Shown: positions 43,333-53,469 of the stretch, piece after piece | Position numbering within the stretch: the first letter of the stretch is position 1 | Layout of the letters: each line of letters starts with the position of its first letter | Assembly (NCBI RefSeq): GCF_963378095.1 | Contig: NZ_OY726397.1 | Location: forward strand, 4,774,001 to 4,838,000 | Direction: 5' to 3' | Source of the DNA: Mycolicibacterium sp. MU0053 | GTDB taxonomy: Bacteria > Actinomycetota > Actinomycetes > Mycobacteriales > Mycobacteriaceae | DNA: 64,000 nucleotides | Notes under the pieces: generated by a model | Seen by the model: the letters and a program-made list of their open reading frames with translations, nothing else | The model's database searches: none | Told to the model about the DNA's origin: nothing | Program-made: the position numbers and the translations under genes

Positions 43333-44379
43333 CTAGTCCGCCACCACCAGGACGGGCACCGGGTCGACCCGCACGTCGACCCGGGTCCCGGCGCGCAGCT
43401 TCCGCGCCCGCGCCCCCGACATCTCCGCGACGACGTGCACCCCGCCGAGCAACCGGACCCGGACCCGCGAGACCGGGCCCAGAAATGCCACGTCGACGAC
43501 GACGGCCTCGCCCGCCGGATCCACCACCAGTTGCACGGCCTCCGGGCGCACCAGCGCCGTCCCGGACCCCCGGACCGAACCCGGCAACGCCGGCACCCGC
43601 ACGCCCAGCACCTGCACCCCCGCGTCGGTGACCCGCGCCGCGATGCGGTTGCTCAGCCCGACGAACTCCGCGACGAACGGCGAGGCCGGCGCGGCGTAGA
43701 GATCGACCGGGGTGGCGATCTGTTCCAGCCGCCCGCGGTTCATCACCCCCACCCGATCACCGACGGCCAGCGCCTCCTCCTGGTCGTGCGTGACGAACAG
43801 CGTGGTGATGCCGACTTCGCTCTGGACCCGCCGGATCTCCGCGCGGAGTTGCACCCGCACCTTGGCGTCGAGCGCCGACAACGGTTCGTCGAGCAACAGC
43901 ACCCGGGGTTCGATGGCCAGTGCCCGGGCCAGCGCCACCCGCTGCTGCTGCCCGCCGGAAAGTTGGTCGGGGAACTTGTCCCGGTGCGCCAGGAGCCCGA
44001 CGAGTTCGAGCATCTCCAGCGCGCGGGCGTCGCGTGCTGCCGGAGATCGGCCGCGCAGCTTCAGCCCGAACGCGACGTTGTCGAGCACGGTCAGATGCGG
44101 GAACAGGCTGTAGGCCTGGAAAACCATGCCCATGTCGCGCCGGTTCGGCGGCACCGCGGTAATGTCCCTGCCGGCCACCGAAATCCGACCGGACGTCGGC
44201 TCGTCGAGCCCGGCCAAGATTCGCAGCGCGGTCGTCTTTCCACATCCGGACGGGCCCAGCAGCGCGACCAGTTCGCCGGGCTCCAGCTGCAGACTCAGCC
44301 CGTCCAGGGCCCTGACGTTGCCGTAGTCCCGCGTGAGGCCGGTGAGGTCGACGGCCACCCCGGCCGCCCGCGCGCTCAC
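43333..44379 (-). CDS. ABC transporter ATP-binding protein (PotA/FbpC-like importer)
   Basis: 348-residue importer ATPase with Walker A GPSGCGKTT, LSGGQQQRVALARA, Walker B VLLLDEPLSALD, and a C-terminal TOBE-type region (LVRPEAVQLVVDPAG). This is the CysA/PotA/FbpC group that energises uptake of iron, polyamines, phosphonates or sugars. The GTG at 44379 overlaps the permease stop by four bases. Before the IS insertion its stop lay about 41 bases upstream of the likely native mak start. Confidence 0.9.
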   Translation of the reverse strand: MSARAAGVAVDLTGLTRDYGNVRALDGLSLQLEPGELVALLGPSGCGKTTALRILAGLDEPTSGRISVAGRDITAVPPNRRDMGMVFQAYSLFPHLTVLDNVAFGLKLRGRSPAARDARALEMLELVGLLAHRDKFPDQLSGGQQQRVALARALAIEPRVLLLDEPLSALDAKVRVQLRAEIRRVQSEVGITTLFVTHDQEEALAVGDRVGVMNRGRLEQIATPVDLYAAPASPFVAEFVGLSNRIAARVTDAGVQVLGVRVPALPGSVRGSGTALVRPEAVQLVVDPAGEAVVVDVAFLGPVSRVRVRLLGGVHVVAEMSGARARKLRAGTRVDVRVDPVPVLVVAD

Positions 44380-45191
44380 CCGGGCACCCCCGCGACCGGG
44401 GCCGCCGCGGCCGTCCGGTTGCGTCGACTCCGCCGGGCCGGCAGCGAAAGCGCCAGCAGCAGAACGAAAGCGAACAGCAGCACGGCCAACGATGCCGCGA
44501 CCGAGGTGGGTCCGTCGCTCTTGCCGATCGCCACGATCTGCACCTGCAAGGTTTCGTAGCCGGACAGCGCGGCGATGGTGTACTCGCCGAGCACCACCGC
44601 GATCGAGATGAACGCGGCCGAGAGCACGCCGGTCCAGATGTTGGGCAAGACCACCCGCAGGATCGTGGTGGTCCAACCCGCGCCCAACGAGCGGGCCGCC
44701 TCGCTCAGGGTGCGCAGGTCGATCGACGACAGCGCGGAATCGAGTGCGCGGTAAGCGAAGGGCAACACCAGGACGACGTAGACAAAGGTGAGCACCAGGG
44801 CGGACTCGCCCAGCAGGTAGGTGACCCACAGGTAGACGTTGCGCAACCCGACCACGATCACCAGTGCCGGAATGACCAGCGGTAGCAGGCACAGGAATTC
44901 GACCAACCCCTTGGCCCACGGCGCCCGCAACCGCACCCAGATCATCGTCGGCACCAGCAGCACCAGCATCAGCGCGACGGTCAGCAACGCCAACAGCACC
45001 GACACCACAATGGCCGAGAACAGTGCGTTATCGCGAACCAGATTCGACCACGCCGCCAGCGTCCGCCCCTCGCCGAGCAGGTTGCGGGTGGAGAAGTCGG
45101 CCATGGCGTAGATCGGGAACAGGAAGAACACGCCGAACGCGCCCGCCAGCGCGGCCCGAACGGTCTTGGGGCGCACCTTGGTTGAGGTCAT
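44376..45191 (-). CDS. ABC transporter permease 2
   Basis: 271-residue binding-protein-dependent inner-membrane permease with six predicted segments and the EAA loop DLRTLSEAARSLGAGWTTTILRVVLPNI. Start ATG 45191 overlaps the stop of permease 1 by four bases; three upstream codons also exist. It pairs with permease 1 in the importer. Confidence 0.88.
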   Translation of the reverse strand: MTSTKVRPKTVRAALAGAFGVFFLFPIYAMADFSTRNLLGEGRTLAAWSNLVRDNALFSAIVVSVLLALLTVALMLVLLVPTMIWVRLRAPWAKGLVEFLCLLPLVIPALVIVVGLRNVYLWVTYLLGESALVLTFVYVVLVLPFAYRALDSALSSIDLRTLSEAARSLGAGWTTTILRVVLPNIWTGVLSAAFISIAVVLGEYTIAALSGYETLQVQIVAIGKSDGPTSVAASLAVLLFAFVLLLALSLPARRSRRNRTAAAAPVAGVPG

Positions 45192-46051
45192 CGCAGCCAC
45201 CTCGCGGTCCGCCGCATCAGCAGGTTGTACCCCGCCATCACCAGCGCGACGACGACGATCATCTCCAGCGCCAACGCGTAGGCGAAGCCGGCCTGACCCA
45301 ACACCACCTCACTCGTCAGTGCCGACCGGATCAACAGCGGCACAATGGGGCTGCCCTGGCTGACCAACGCCGCGGCGGTCGCATACGCGGCGAAGGCGTT
45401 GGCGAACAACAGCAGAGCCGAGCCGAGGAAGGCCGGGGCCAACAGCGGAAAGCCCACCTCACGCCAGTACTGCCAGTCGGTGGCACCGAGGCTCACCGCG
45501 GCTTCGCGCCACTGCTCGCGCAGGCCCTCGAGAGCGGGCAGAAAGACGATGACCATCAACGGGATCTGGAAATAGGTGTACACCAGGATCAGCCCCGGCA
45601 GACCGTAGAGCCAGCCACCGTCGGCCAGGTTCACGCCGAACAGGTCGACCACCCACACCGTCAGCACGCCGTTCAGGCCGATCATGGCCAGAAACGCGAA
45701 AGCCAGCGCGACACCGCCGAACTGGGCCAAGACGCTGCAGAGCGCGAGCACCATGCGGCGCACCACCGAGTCCGACGGGCGGTGCAGGATCAACCACGCG
45801 AGCACCGCTCCGAAGGCCGCGCCCAGGACCGCGGTGGTGCCCGAGAGCACCACGCTGCGTCCCAGTGCCAGCAGTGCGGTGGGCGAGAACAACGCGCCGA
45901 TCCGCTCGAGGGTGAAACCGCCGTCGGCGATGAACGCGTTGGCCACCACCGTCACCGTCGGGATGATCAGGAAGATACCGACGAAGACGAGGAACGGCAG
46001 CAGCGGAAGTCCGGCGCGGAGTCGGCGTCCGGCGGTGATCAGATCAGCCAA
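45188..46051 (-). CDS. ABC transporter permease 1
   Basis: 287-residue permease, PotB/FbpB-type, with the EAA motif EQWREAAVSLGATDWQYWREVGFPLL. The start is TTG 46051, eight bases inside the substrate-binding protein gene, so the genes overlap and are translationally coupled. It forms the transmembrane channel with permease 2. Confidence 0.87.
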   Translation of the reverse strand: MADLITAGRRLRAGLPLLPFLVFVGIFLIIPTVTVVANAFIADGGFTLERIGALFSPTALLALGRSVVLSGTTAVLGAAFGAVLAWLILHRPSDSVVRRMVLALCSVLAQFGGVALAFAFLAMIGLNGVLTVWVVDLFGVNLADGGWLYGLPGLILVYTYFQIPLMVIVFLPALEGLREQWREAAVSLGATDWQYWREVGFPLLAPAFLGSALLLFANAFAAYATAAALVSQGSPIVPLLIRSALTSEVVLGQAGFAYALALEMIVVVALVMAGYNLLMRRTARWLR

Positions 46052-47153
46052 TTGCCGTGGCCCAGTTCTCCGCCAGGTACTTGGCCGCGGCCTCGGTCTG
46101 CTCGTGGGTGGGGATGACGACCATCCCGTCGATGGGTGGGAGCCGGTCGAAGGCTGCCGGATCGAAGGTGGTGGCGTGGATCATCGCGTCGGCACGCACC
46201 GGACGCACGCCGCCCCGGGCGAACAGGTTCTGGCCCTCGTCGCTGAAGAGGAACTCCTGCCACAGCCGGGCCGCGGCCGGGTGCGGCGCATCGGCGTTGA
46301 TCGCCTGGTAGTAGAAGCCGGCGACGGCCGCGTCGTTGGGCACGAACACCGTCCAGCCGGGTATCCGTTCGCTTTCGATGCCGTTGAGGTAGTTCCAGTC
46401 GATGACGACCGGGGTCTGGCCGGAGGCAATGGTGGCCGGTGTCGGATCGACCGGCAGGAAGTTGCCGGCCTCGTTCAGCTTCCGGAAGAACTCCACCCCG
46501 GGCGCGATGTCGTCAGCCGATCCGCCCTGCGACAACGCCGCCATCAGGACGCCGGAGAACGCGGCGCCGGCCTGAGTTGGATCGCCGTTGAGCGCGACCT
46601 TGCCCTTGAACTCGGGCCGGAGCAGATCATCGATGCCGGTCACCTCCGGCAGCGAGGTGGCGTCGTACCCCACCGACATGTAGCCGCCGTAATCGTTGAC
46701 CCAGGCGCCGTCGGGGTGCTTCAGCTGCGCCGGGATCTCGTCGAAGGTCGCCACCTTGTACGGCGCGAACATGGCGACGTTGGTCAGTGCCACCGACTGG
46801 CCGAGATCGAACACGTCGGGCGCGCTGCTCTTGCCCCGCTGTTGTCTGGCGGCGTTGATCTCCTCCTGGCTGGAGGCGTCCGGCTGCAGCGAATTGACCT
46901 CGATGCCGTAGGTCTGACTGAACGCCTCGATGATCGCACCCCAGTTGGCCCAGTTCGGGGGTAGCGCGATGACGTTGAGCTGCCCCTCGGCCTGCGCGGC
47001 CTCGATGAGTCCCGCCATGCCGCCGAAGTCCGCCGCGGAGGTGGCTTTCGCGGCCGTGCTGTCGCCGGTCGCCTTCTCCGGCGGCGCGCAGCCGGCCGCC
47101 ATCGTGAGCGCGAACGCAGCGGCGGCGAGGACGAGCGGCCAGGGTGTCTTCAT
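46044..47153 (-). CDS. ABC transporter substrate-binding lipoprotein
   Basis: 369-residue extracytoplasmic binding protein. Signal peptide with lipobox MAAGC (Cys about residue 22), then PotD/FbpA/phosphonate-type features (LNVIALPPNWANWGAIIEAF, VFDLGQSVALTNVAM, VVIDWNYLNG). The ligand could be a polyamine, ferric iron, thiamine or 2-aminoethylphosphonate; the sequence alone does not decide. ATG 47153 is chosen over an upstream extension to 47228. First gene of the importer operon, whose order is binding protein, two permeases, ATPase. Confidence 0.88.
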   Translation of the reverse strand: MKTPWPLVLAAAAFALTMAAGCAPPEKATGDSTAAKATSAADFGGMAGLIEAAQAEGQLNVIALPPNWANWGAIIEAFSQTYGIEVNSLQPDASSQEEINAARQQRGKSSAPDVFDLGQSVALTNVAMFAPYKVATFDEIPAQLKHPDGAWVNDYGGYMSVGYDATSLPEVTGIDDLLRPEFKGKVALNGDPTQAGAAFSGVLMAALSQGGSADDIAPGVEFFRKLNEAGNFLPVDPTPATIASGQTPVVIDWNYLNGIESERIPGWTVFVPNDAAVAGFYYQAINADAPHPAAARLWQEFLFSDEGQNLFARGGVRPVRADAMIHATTFDPAAFDRLPPIDGMVVIPTHEQTEAAAKYLAENWATAIG

Positions 47154-47268
47154 GGGGACAAACCTTCCGATGAGCACACAACGATGTGCTGTCGCGACGA
47201 TGACCACCGCCCGAACAGGAACCGACAATGCCGGTCAAAGGCTACCGACAGCGCCCCCACAAACACGA

Positions 47269-47294
47269 AATCCCCCAGCGCTTGCTGGGGGATT
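47269..47294 (-). terminator. Terminator of antigen 85 gene (second copy)
   Basis: Perfect 11-bp stem AATCCCCCAGC/GCTGGGGGATT with loop GCTT, 20 bases beyond the stop at 47315 on the minus strand. It separates the antigen 85 gene from the ABC operon on the same strand. Confidence 0.85.
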
Positions 47295-47314
47295 CCGTGC
47301 TACGGAGTCGTCGA

Positions 47315-48581
<1,267 letters not shown>

Positions 48582-49208
48582 ATGGTCCGACCAGCGCAAA
48601 CGCTGCGCAGTGAGCGCACCCGAGCGGCATTGCGGCAGGCCGCGCAGGTCCGGTTCCTGGCCCAGGGCGTCGAAGCGACGTCCGCCGAGCAAATTGCCGC
48701 CGACGCCGGGGTTTCCCTGCGGACGTTTTATCGCCATTTCACTTCCAAACACGATCTGCTATTCGCCGATTACGACGCCGGATTGCAATGGTTCGCCACG
48801 GCGCTGGCGGCCCGCCCCGATGACGAACCGGTCATCACCGCGGTGCAGAACGCGATCTTCGCGTTCCCATTCGACAACGAGGCGGTCACCAAGATCGCGG
48901 TTTTGCGGGCCGCCGAATTGGACCCCGAGCGCATCGTGAGCCACCTCCGGCAGGTCGAGGCGGACTTTGCCGCGGCGGTACAGAAGCGGCTCGCGCGCAC
49001 CCACGGCGCGACCCTGACGCGGCCCGACGGCGCTCTGCACGTCGCGGTGGCCGCCCGGTGCATCGCCGCGGCGATCTTCGGCGCCATGGAGGTGTGGATG
49101 CTGGACGGCTCGGCCGGCGAGCGCTCGCTGCCGGAACTGGCTCGGATGTGCCGCGAAGCGGTGACATCGCTGGAAACCGGCATCCTCGCGCCCCTTGTTT
49201 TGTCATAA
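48582..49208 (+). CDS. TetR-family transcriptional regulator
   Basis: 208-residue TetR. HTH: VEATSAEQIAADAGVSLRTFYRHFTSKHDLLFAD. A long helical ligand domain follows. The next gene, in the same direction, is a carotenoid/phytoene-desaturase-like oxidoreductase 38 bases away, and a palindrome (49197-49218) overlapping this gene's stop suggests it controls its own operon. Confidence 0.87.
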   Translation: MVRPAQTLRSERTRAALRQAAQVRFLAQGVEATSAEQIAADAGVSLRTFYRHFTSKHDLLFADYDAGLQWFATALAARPDDEPVITAVQNAIFAFPFDNEAVTKIAVLRAAELDPERIVSHLRQVEADFAAAVQKRLARTHGATLTRPDGALHVAVAARCIAAAIFGAMEVWMLDGSAGERSLPELARMCREAVTSLETGILAPLVLS

Positions 49209-49218
49209 TTGACAAAAC
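49197..49218. promoter_or_regulatory. Operator palindrome between TetR and oxidoreductase genes
   Basis: Perfect 9-bp inverted repeat GTTTTGTCA-TAAT-TGACAAAAC, overlapping the TetR stop and about 29 bases before the next ATG. This is the classical form of a TetR-family operator. Confidence 0.72.
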
Positions 49219-49246
49219 TTTCGTTGGCTGGCCGGAAAGGCGCGCT

Positions 49247-50818
49247 ATGGCGGATTCGACCGACTACGACGCGATCGTCATCGGCGCCGGTCACAACGGG
49301 TTGACCGCGGCGGTCCTGGTTGCGCAGGCCGGCCTGCGCACGCTGTGTGTGGATGCGCAGCGCTACGCCGGCGGCATGGCCTCGACCGTCGAACTCTTCG
49401 AGGGCTACCGATTCGAGATCGCCGGCTCGTTGCAGTTCCCCACCTCGCTGACGGTAAGCAGGGAACTCGGGTTGGACGGGTTGCCCACCATCGACCTCGA
49501 GGTGATGTCGGTTTCGCTGCGGGGCATCGGCGACGCTCCTGTCCTCTATTACTCCGACCCGATGAAGATGCTGGCCCATCTCGGCGAGGTGCACGGCGCC
49601 GACGCCGTCACCGGGATGGCCAACCTGATGGCCTGGAGCCTGGCCCCGACCCGCGCTCTGGGCCGGTTCGAGGCGGGCGTCGGGCCCAGGACCTTCGACC
49701 AGATGTTCTCCGGTGCGACGACTGCCGCGGAGCGCGCCGCGGTCAACGACCTGCTGTTCGGGTCGGTCACTGACGTCCTGGACCGATATCTGCCGGACAA
49801 GGACAGGCACGGCGCGCTGCGCGGCATGCTCGCCTTTCTCGCGGTCAACACCACCTACCGGGGTCCGGCGGTGCCGGGGACCGCCGCCGCGCTGGCCTAC
49901 GGCCTGGCGGTTCCCGACGAGAACGCCGCGTTGATGAAGAAGCTGCGCGGCGGCATCGGCGCGCTGACCACGCACCTGCGCGAGCGGTTGCAGTCCCACG
50001 GTGGCCAGGTGCGGCTGCGCAGCCGGGTCGAGCAGATCACCGTGGCCGACGGACGCGTGAGCGGTGTCCGATTCGAGGACTGCTCGACGCTGACCGCCCC
50101 GGTCGTCATCTCCAGCCTGGCGCCGGACCTCACAGTCAACGGTCTGCTGGACCCCGCCGCGGTGCCCGCCGAGGTCCGCGACCGGTTCGCCCGTATCGAC
50201 CACCGCGGCAGCTACCTGCAGATGCACTTCGCCCTCGACGGCATCCCGGAGTTCGCCGCGCCGTACGAGGTCCTCAACGACCCGGCGATGCAGGCGGCGA
50301 TCGGCCTGTTCAGCACCCCCGAGGAATTGCAGGCCCAGTGGGAGGCCAGCCGCCACGGGGTGCTGCCGGCGGACCCCGCGATCGCGCTGCAGATCCCGTC
50401 GGTGCACGACCCGGAGCTGGCGCCGGCCGGCAAGCACGCCGCCTCGGCCTTCGCGCTGTGGTTTCCCATCGAGGAGCAGCACGGTCGCTACGGCGAGTTG
50501 AAAGCGGCCATGGGGCAGCGGGTGATCGAGAAGATCACCCGCCTCGCACCGAACTTCGAAGGGCTGATCAGCCGTCACACCACGTTCACGCCCAAACACA
50601 TGGGCACCATGTTCGGTGCGCCCGGCGGCGACTACTGCCACGGCCTGCTGCACTCGGATCAGATCGGCCCCAACCGGCCCGGGCCGAAAGGCTTTGTCGA
50701 TCAACCCATTCCCATCGACGGGCTCTATCTGGGCGGCGCCGGCTGCCACGGCGGGCCGGGGATCACCTTCATCCCGGGCTACAACGCCGGCCGTCAGGCG
50801 CTGGACGACGGCCGCTGA
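49247..50818 (+). CDS. Phytoene desaturase-like FAD-dependent oxidoreductase
   Basis: 523-residue protein of the carotenoid/retinol oxidoreductase family. N-terminal dinucleotide motif VIGAGHNGLTAAVLVAQAG, then ASTVELFEGYRFEIAGSLQ, and C-terminal GLYLGGAGCHGGPGITFIPGYNAGR typical of the group. It probably oxidises or desaturates a hydrophobic (polyisoprenoid or carotenoid-type) substrate; no phytoene synthase is present, so the actual substrate is unknown. ATG 49247 is used. It is likely repressed by the upstream TetR. Confidence 0.87.
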   Translation: MADSTDYDAIVIGAGHNGLTAAVLVAQAGLRTLCVDAQRYAGGMASTVELFEGYRFEIAGSLQFPTSLTVSRELGLDGLPTIDLEVMSVSLRGIGDAPVLYYSDPMKMLAHLGEVHGADAVTGMANLMAWSLAPTRALGRFEAGVGPRTFDQMFSGATTAAERAAVNDLLFGSVTDVLDRYLPDKDRHGALRGMLAFLAVNTTYRGPAVPGTAAALAYGLAVPDENAALMKKLRGGIGALTTHLRERLQSHGGQVRLRSRVEQITVADGRVSGVRFEDCSTLTAPVVISSLAPDLTVNGLLDPAAVPAEVRDRFARIDHRGSYLQMHFALDGIPEFAAPYEVLNDPAMQAAIGLFSTPEELQAQWEASRHGVLPADPAIALQIPSVHDPELAPAGKHAASAFALWFPIEEQHGRYGELKAAMGQRVIEKITRLAPNFEGLISRHTTFTPKHMGTMFGAPGGDYCHGLLHSDQIGPNRPGPKGFVDQPIPIDGLYLGGAGCHGGPGITFIPGYNAGRQALDDGR

Positions 50819-50835
50819 GTCGGCATACTTGATGA

Positions 50836-51618
50836 ATGGCTGAGACCAAGCCACCCATCCTGTTCCTGCACGGGGTCTTCGGTCGCCCGGCGCTGTGGCG
50901 ACCGTGGACCGAATTCTTCACCAGCGCCGGATACAGCTGTCATGCGCCGACGATGCCCGGCCGGGACCCAACCGATGACCAGGTGCTGCGCCGAACCGGT
51001 ATCGCGGACTGTTTCGAAGTGGCGGTCCGGGCTTTCGACGAGATCGACCCCGAACCGGGGGCGCCGGGGCACCGCCCGGTGGTCATCGGACACAGCATGG
51101 GCGGACTCTTGGGCCAGCGGCTGGCCGCGGTCCGGGATCCGGCGGCACTGGTGCTGCTCGCCTCCATTCCGCCCGGCGTGTTGTGGCCGCAGCCCAGGGT
51201 CATGCACAACCTGCTTCCGGTGCTGCCGGCGATCATGGCGGGCCGCCCCATGCTGCCGTCGGAACGGACCATGCGCACGGTTCCGCTGAGCACCTTGTCG
51301 CGCGACGAGCAGGACGACCTGCTGCCGCGGCTGGCCCGCGACTCCGGCCGGGTGTTCCGGGAGATGTCGCTGGGCGCCAAATCCACTCGGGTCGATCCCG
51401 AGCAGGTCCGCTGCCCGGTGCTGTGTGTCAGCGCCGGCGCGGACCGCAACGTGGCGCCGTGGATCTCCCGTCGGATCGCCGCGCGCTACCGCGCCCAGCA
51501 GCAGGTGCATCCGGGGCTGCCGCACTGGATCATCGCCGAATCCGCGCTCGATCAGGTCGCACCGCCGGTGCTGAGTTGGCTGGAGCAACAGTTGCAACGC
51601 GAAACCGAGCCGGCCTAG
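50836..51618 (+). CDS. Alpha/beta-hydrolase
   Basis: 260-residue alpha/beta-hydrolase. Oxyanion loop LFLHGVFGRPALW, nucleophile GHSMGGL, later acid in VSAGADRNVAP (Asp) and His in PGLPHWIIAES. It follows the oxidoreductase by 17 bases, in the same operon. It may hydrolyse a related hydrophobic ester, but that is inference. Confidence 0.86.
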   Translation: MAETKPPILFLHGVFGRPALWRPWTEFFTSAGYSCHAPTMPGRDPTDDQVLRRTGIADCFEVAVRAFDEIDPEPGAPGHRPVVIGHSMGGLLGQRLAAVRDPAALVLLASIPPGVLWPQPRVMHNLLPVLPAIMAGRPMLPSERTMRTVPLSTLSRDEQDDLLPRLARDSGRVFREMSLGAKSTRVDPEQVRCPVLCVSAGADRNVAPWISRRIAARYRAQQQVHPGLPHWIIAESALDQVAPPVLSWLEQQLQRETEPA

Positions 51619-51654
51619 CCGATTTTGCAGCGCCGGAACCTGGTTGCTGCCGGA

Positions 51655-51996
51655 TCAGGATTCGGCGATATCGGATTCGTGGAAGTGCCGCCATAACCGA
51701 GCGCCGCCGGCGAATGCCACCAACACTCCGATGCCCCCGATGACGATGCCGGTGAACAGCGCCAGGAACATCGGGTCGACGGCGTCACCGGGCGCCCCCG
51801 CGCCGAGAATGCTCCCGACCAGAAAGCCGAACAGCGGTGCCAGCACCGCCGCGCCACCCCCCAACAACACCCGCCAGGAGCCGGGCGGAGAGGGTACGAG
51901 CACGATTCGGCGGCCGGGCTCGGGGACGCCGGCCGATTCGTCGGTCTCGGCCGCGGCTGCACCCGTGGCCGCCCGGTCAGGCGCTGCACTACTCAT
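51655..51996 (-). CDS. Small membrane protein of the NO-reductase operon
   Basis: 113-residue protein with an Ala/Pro-rich cytosolic N-terminus and two predicted transmembrane segments (WRVLLGGGAAVLAPLFGFLVG and FLALFTGIVIGGIGVLVAFAG) and a short tail (ARLWRHFHESDIAES). No known domain. It is the last gene of the norB operon, overlapping the SPFH gene by eight bases, so it is probably a partner in membrane organisation. Confidence 0.7.
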   Translation of the reverse strand: MSSAAPDRAATGAAAAETDESAGVPEPGRRIVLVPSPPGSWRVLLGGGAAVLAPLFGFLVGSILGAGAPGDAVDPMFLALFTGIVIGGIGVLVAFAGGARLWRHFHESDIAES

Positions 51997-52813
51997 CGGA
52001 CCTCACCCTTCGGATGCGTGGGACGGCATCGCCGACGTCGGGCGCGTCGTCGGTCTGGCTCCGCGGCCTGCTCTCGAGGAACGGTCGGACGATGTCCATC
52101 GGAATCGGAAAGACCACCGTGGAGTTCTGGTCGGCGCCGAGTTCGAGCAGGGTTTGCAGGTAACGCAATTGCAGCGACGCCGGGCTCTCGCTCAGCGTGA
52201 TCGCCGCGTCGCGCAGTTCCGTGGACGCCTGCAACTCACCGTGCGCGCTGATCACCTTGGCGCGCCGCTCCCGCTCCGCCTCGGCCTCGCGGGCCATGGC
52301 CCGCTGCATCATTTCTGGGATCTCGACATCCTTGATCTCGACGACCTCGACCTCCACCCCCCACGGCTTGGTCTGCTTGGCGATCGAGGCGGCGAGATCC
52401 TCGTTCAGGTCGGCGCGGTGCGCAAGCAAGGTGTCGAGGTCGGCCCGCCCCACTACCGACCGCAGGGTGGTCTGGGATATCTGGGACGTGGCGACCGCGA
52501 AATTCTCCACCGCCATCACCGAATTCATCGGATCGGTGACGCGGAACAACACGACCGCGTTGACGCGAGCGGTGACGTTGTCACGGGTGATGACTTCCTG
52601 CGGCGGAATGGTCAATGTCACCGTACGGAGGTCGACGCGGACGAGCTTGTCGACGCCGGGGAGCACCACCACGAGGCCGGGTCCCAGTGGTCCGCGTAAC
52701 CGACCGAGCCGAAACGCCACCCCGCGCTCGTACTCCTTGATGACCCGCAGCGAACCGAACGTCAGCCCCGCGGCCAGCACCAGCAGAACGAGGATCACCG
52801 CCCATGCGGCCAT
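51989..52813 (-). CDS. SPFH/stomatin-like (slipin) membrane protein
   Basis: 274-residue slipin. One N-terminal membrane segment (AAWAVILVLLVLAAGLTFGS), then the SPFH domain: KEYERGVAFRLGRLRGPLGPG, VDLRTVTLTIPPQEVITRDN, VEVVEIKDVEIPEMMQRAMA and a coiled-coil tail (EAEAERERRAKVISAHGELQAS). SPFH proteins form membrane scaffolds. It sits between a Cys-rich membrane protein (one base of overlap) and a small membrane protein, in the norB operon. No NfeD-like partner was seen. Confidence 0.9.
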   Translation of the reverse strand: MAAWAVILVLLVLAAGLTFGSLRVIKEYERGVAFRLGRLRGPLGPGLVVVLPGVDKLVRVDLRTVTLTIPPQEVITRDNVTARVNAVVLFRVTDPMNSVMAVENFAVATSQISQTTLRSVVGRADLDTLLAHRADLNEDLAASIAKQTKPWGVEVEVVEIKDVEIPEMMQRAMAREAEAERERRAKVISAHGELQASTELRDAAITLSESPASLQLRYLQTLLELGADQNSTVVFPIPMDIVRPFLESRPRSQTDDAPDVGDAVPRIRRVRSDE

Positions 52814-53469
52814 CAGGGCAGCCTCCTCGCTCGTGGTGTGGCCTGCTCGCGCCGGTCGGACGCGTAGGAAGTGCGACGACGAATTTGTGCCTCGGCCAAC
52901 AGGTTTCGTTCTTCGATGTTCGCGTCAAGGGTTTGAAAGGCGACCCCGTCCGGCACCGCGCGGGTCCGGCGCAGGTGCGACCACAGCGGCAGCGACACCA
53001 CACCGATCGCGAGGGCACCGCCCACCAACAGCAGCGTCTCCATCGCGGTCGGCGCGGCGATCGCCATGGCCAGCGGCCACACCACGGCGATGACGGTGAC
53101 AACGCACGCGATCCCGCGGTGGAAGCGGGCCGCCTCCGACGCCGGCCAGCTGTCGATGGTGCGGCTCACCTCACGCCCGTCGAGCGACGTGGTGCACGTG
53201 TCCTTGACCGGGCAGGCATTGCAGATGGCCGGTTTTCCCCGGTACCGCATGACTCGGTTGTCAGGGTCAAATGATTTGGGCCACAACCACTGGTCCTCCG
53301 GGCACTGCCAGGCGTCGTGGTCTTCGTGGTAGACGAACGCGCCGGACCGATGCTGCTCCACCTTGGCCGCCGAGCGGCGAGCGAAGGTATCGATACCGTA
53401 GGCGACCATGACGAGCGCGGCACCGTACCCCAGCGTCAGCCAGGTCGCGATCCCGATGCCGGCGGTCAC
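52813..53469 (-). CDS. Membrane protein with transposase-like four-Cys module, norB operon
   Basis: 218-residue protein. Start GTG 53469 overlaps the norB stop by four bases. One segment at about 5-24, a soluble loop, then two more segments at about 118-162. The loop has four cysteines, Cys56 (AWQCPEDQW), Cys83, Cys86 and Cys92 (ICNACPVKDTCTTS), followed by DGREVSR. This C-x26-C-x2-C-x5-C pattern and its surroundings closely resemble the zinc module of IS1182-type transposases, but no DDE catalytic domain is present. It probably binds zinc or an Fe-S cluster. Function unknown; operon context suggests a role near NO reductase. Confidence 0.78.
   Translation of the reverse strand: MTAGIGIATWLTLGYGAALVMVAYGIDTFARRSAAKVEQHRSGAFVYHEDHDAWQCPEDQWLWPKSFDPDNRVMRYRGKPAICNACPVKDTCTTSLDGREVSRTIDSWPASEAARFHRGIACVVTVIAVVWPLAMAIAAPTAMETLLLVGGALAIGVVSLPLWSHLRRTRAVPDGVAFQTLDANIEERNLLAEAQIRRRTSYASDRREQATPRARRLP

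Noticed and set aside
43282..44559. Long plus-strand open frame opposite the ABC ATPase
   Set aside because: Composition is that of a GC-rich antisense shadow (His/Arg/Gln-rich), with no motif, while the minus strand has a complete ABC ATPase.
47154..47314. A riboswitch upstream of the ABC binding-protein gene
   Set aside because: No conserved thiamine, cobalamin or other riboswitch motif was seen; only the antigen 85 terminator lies there.
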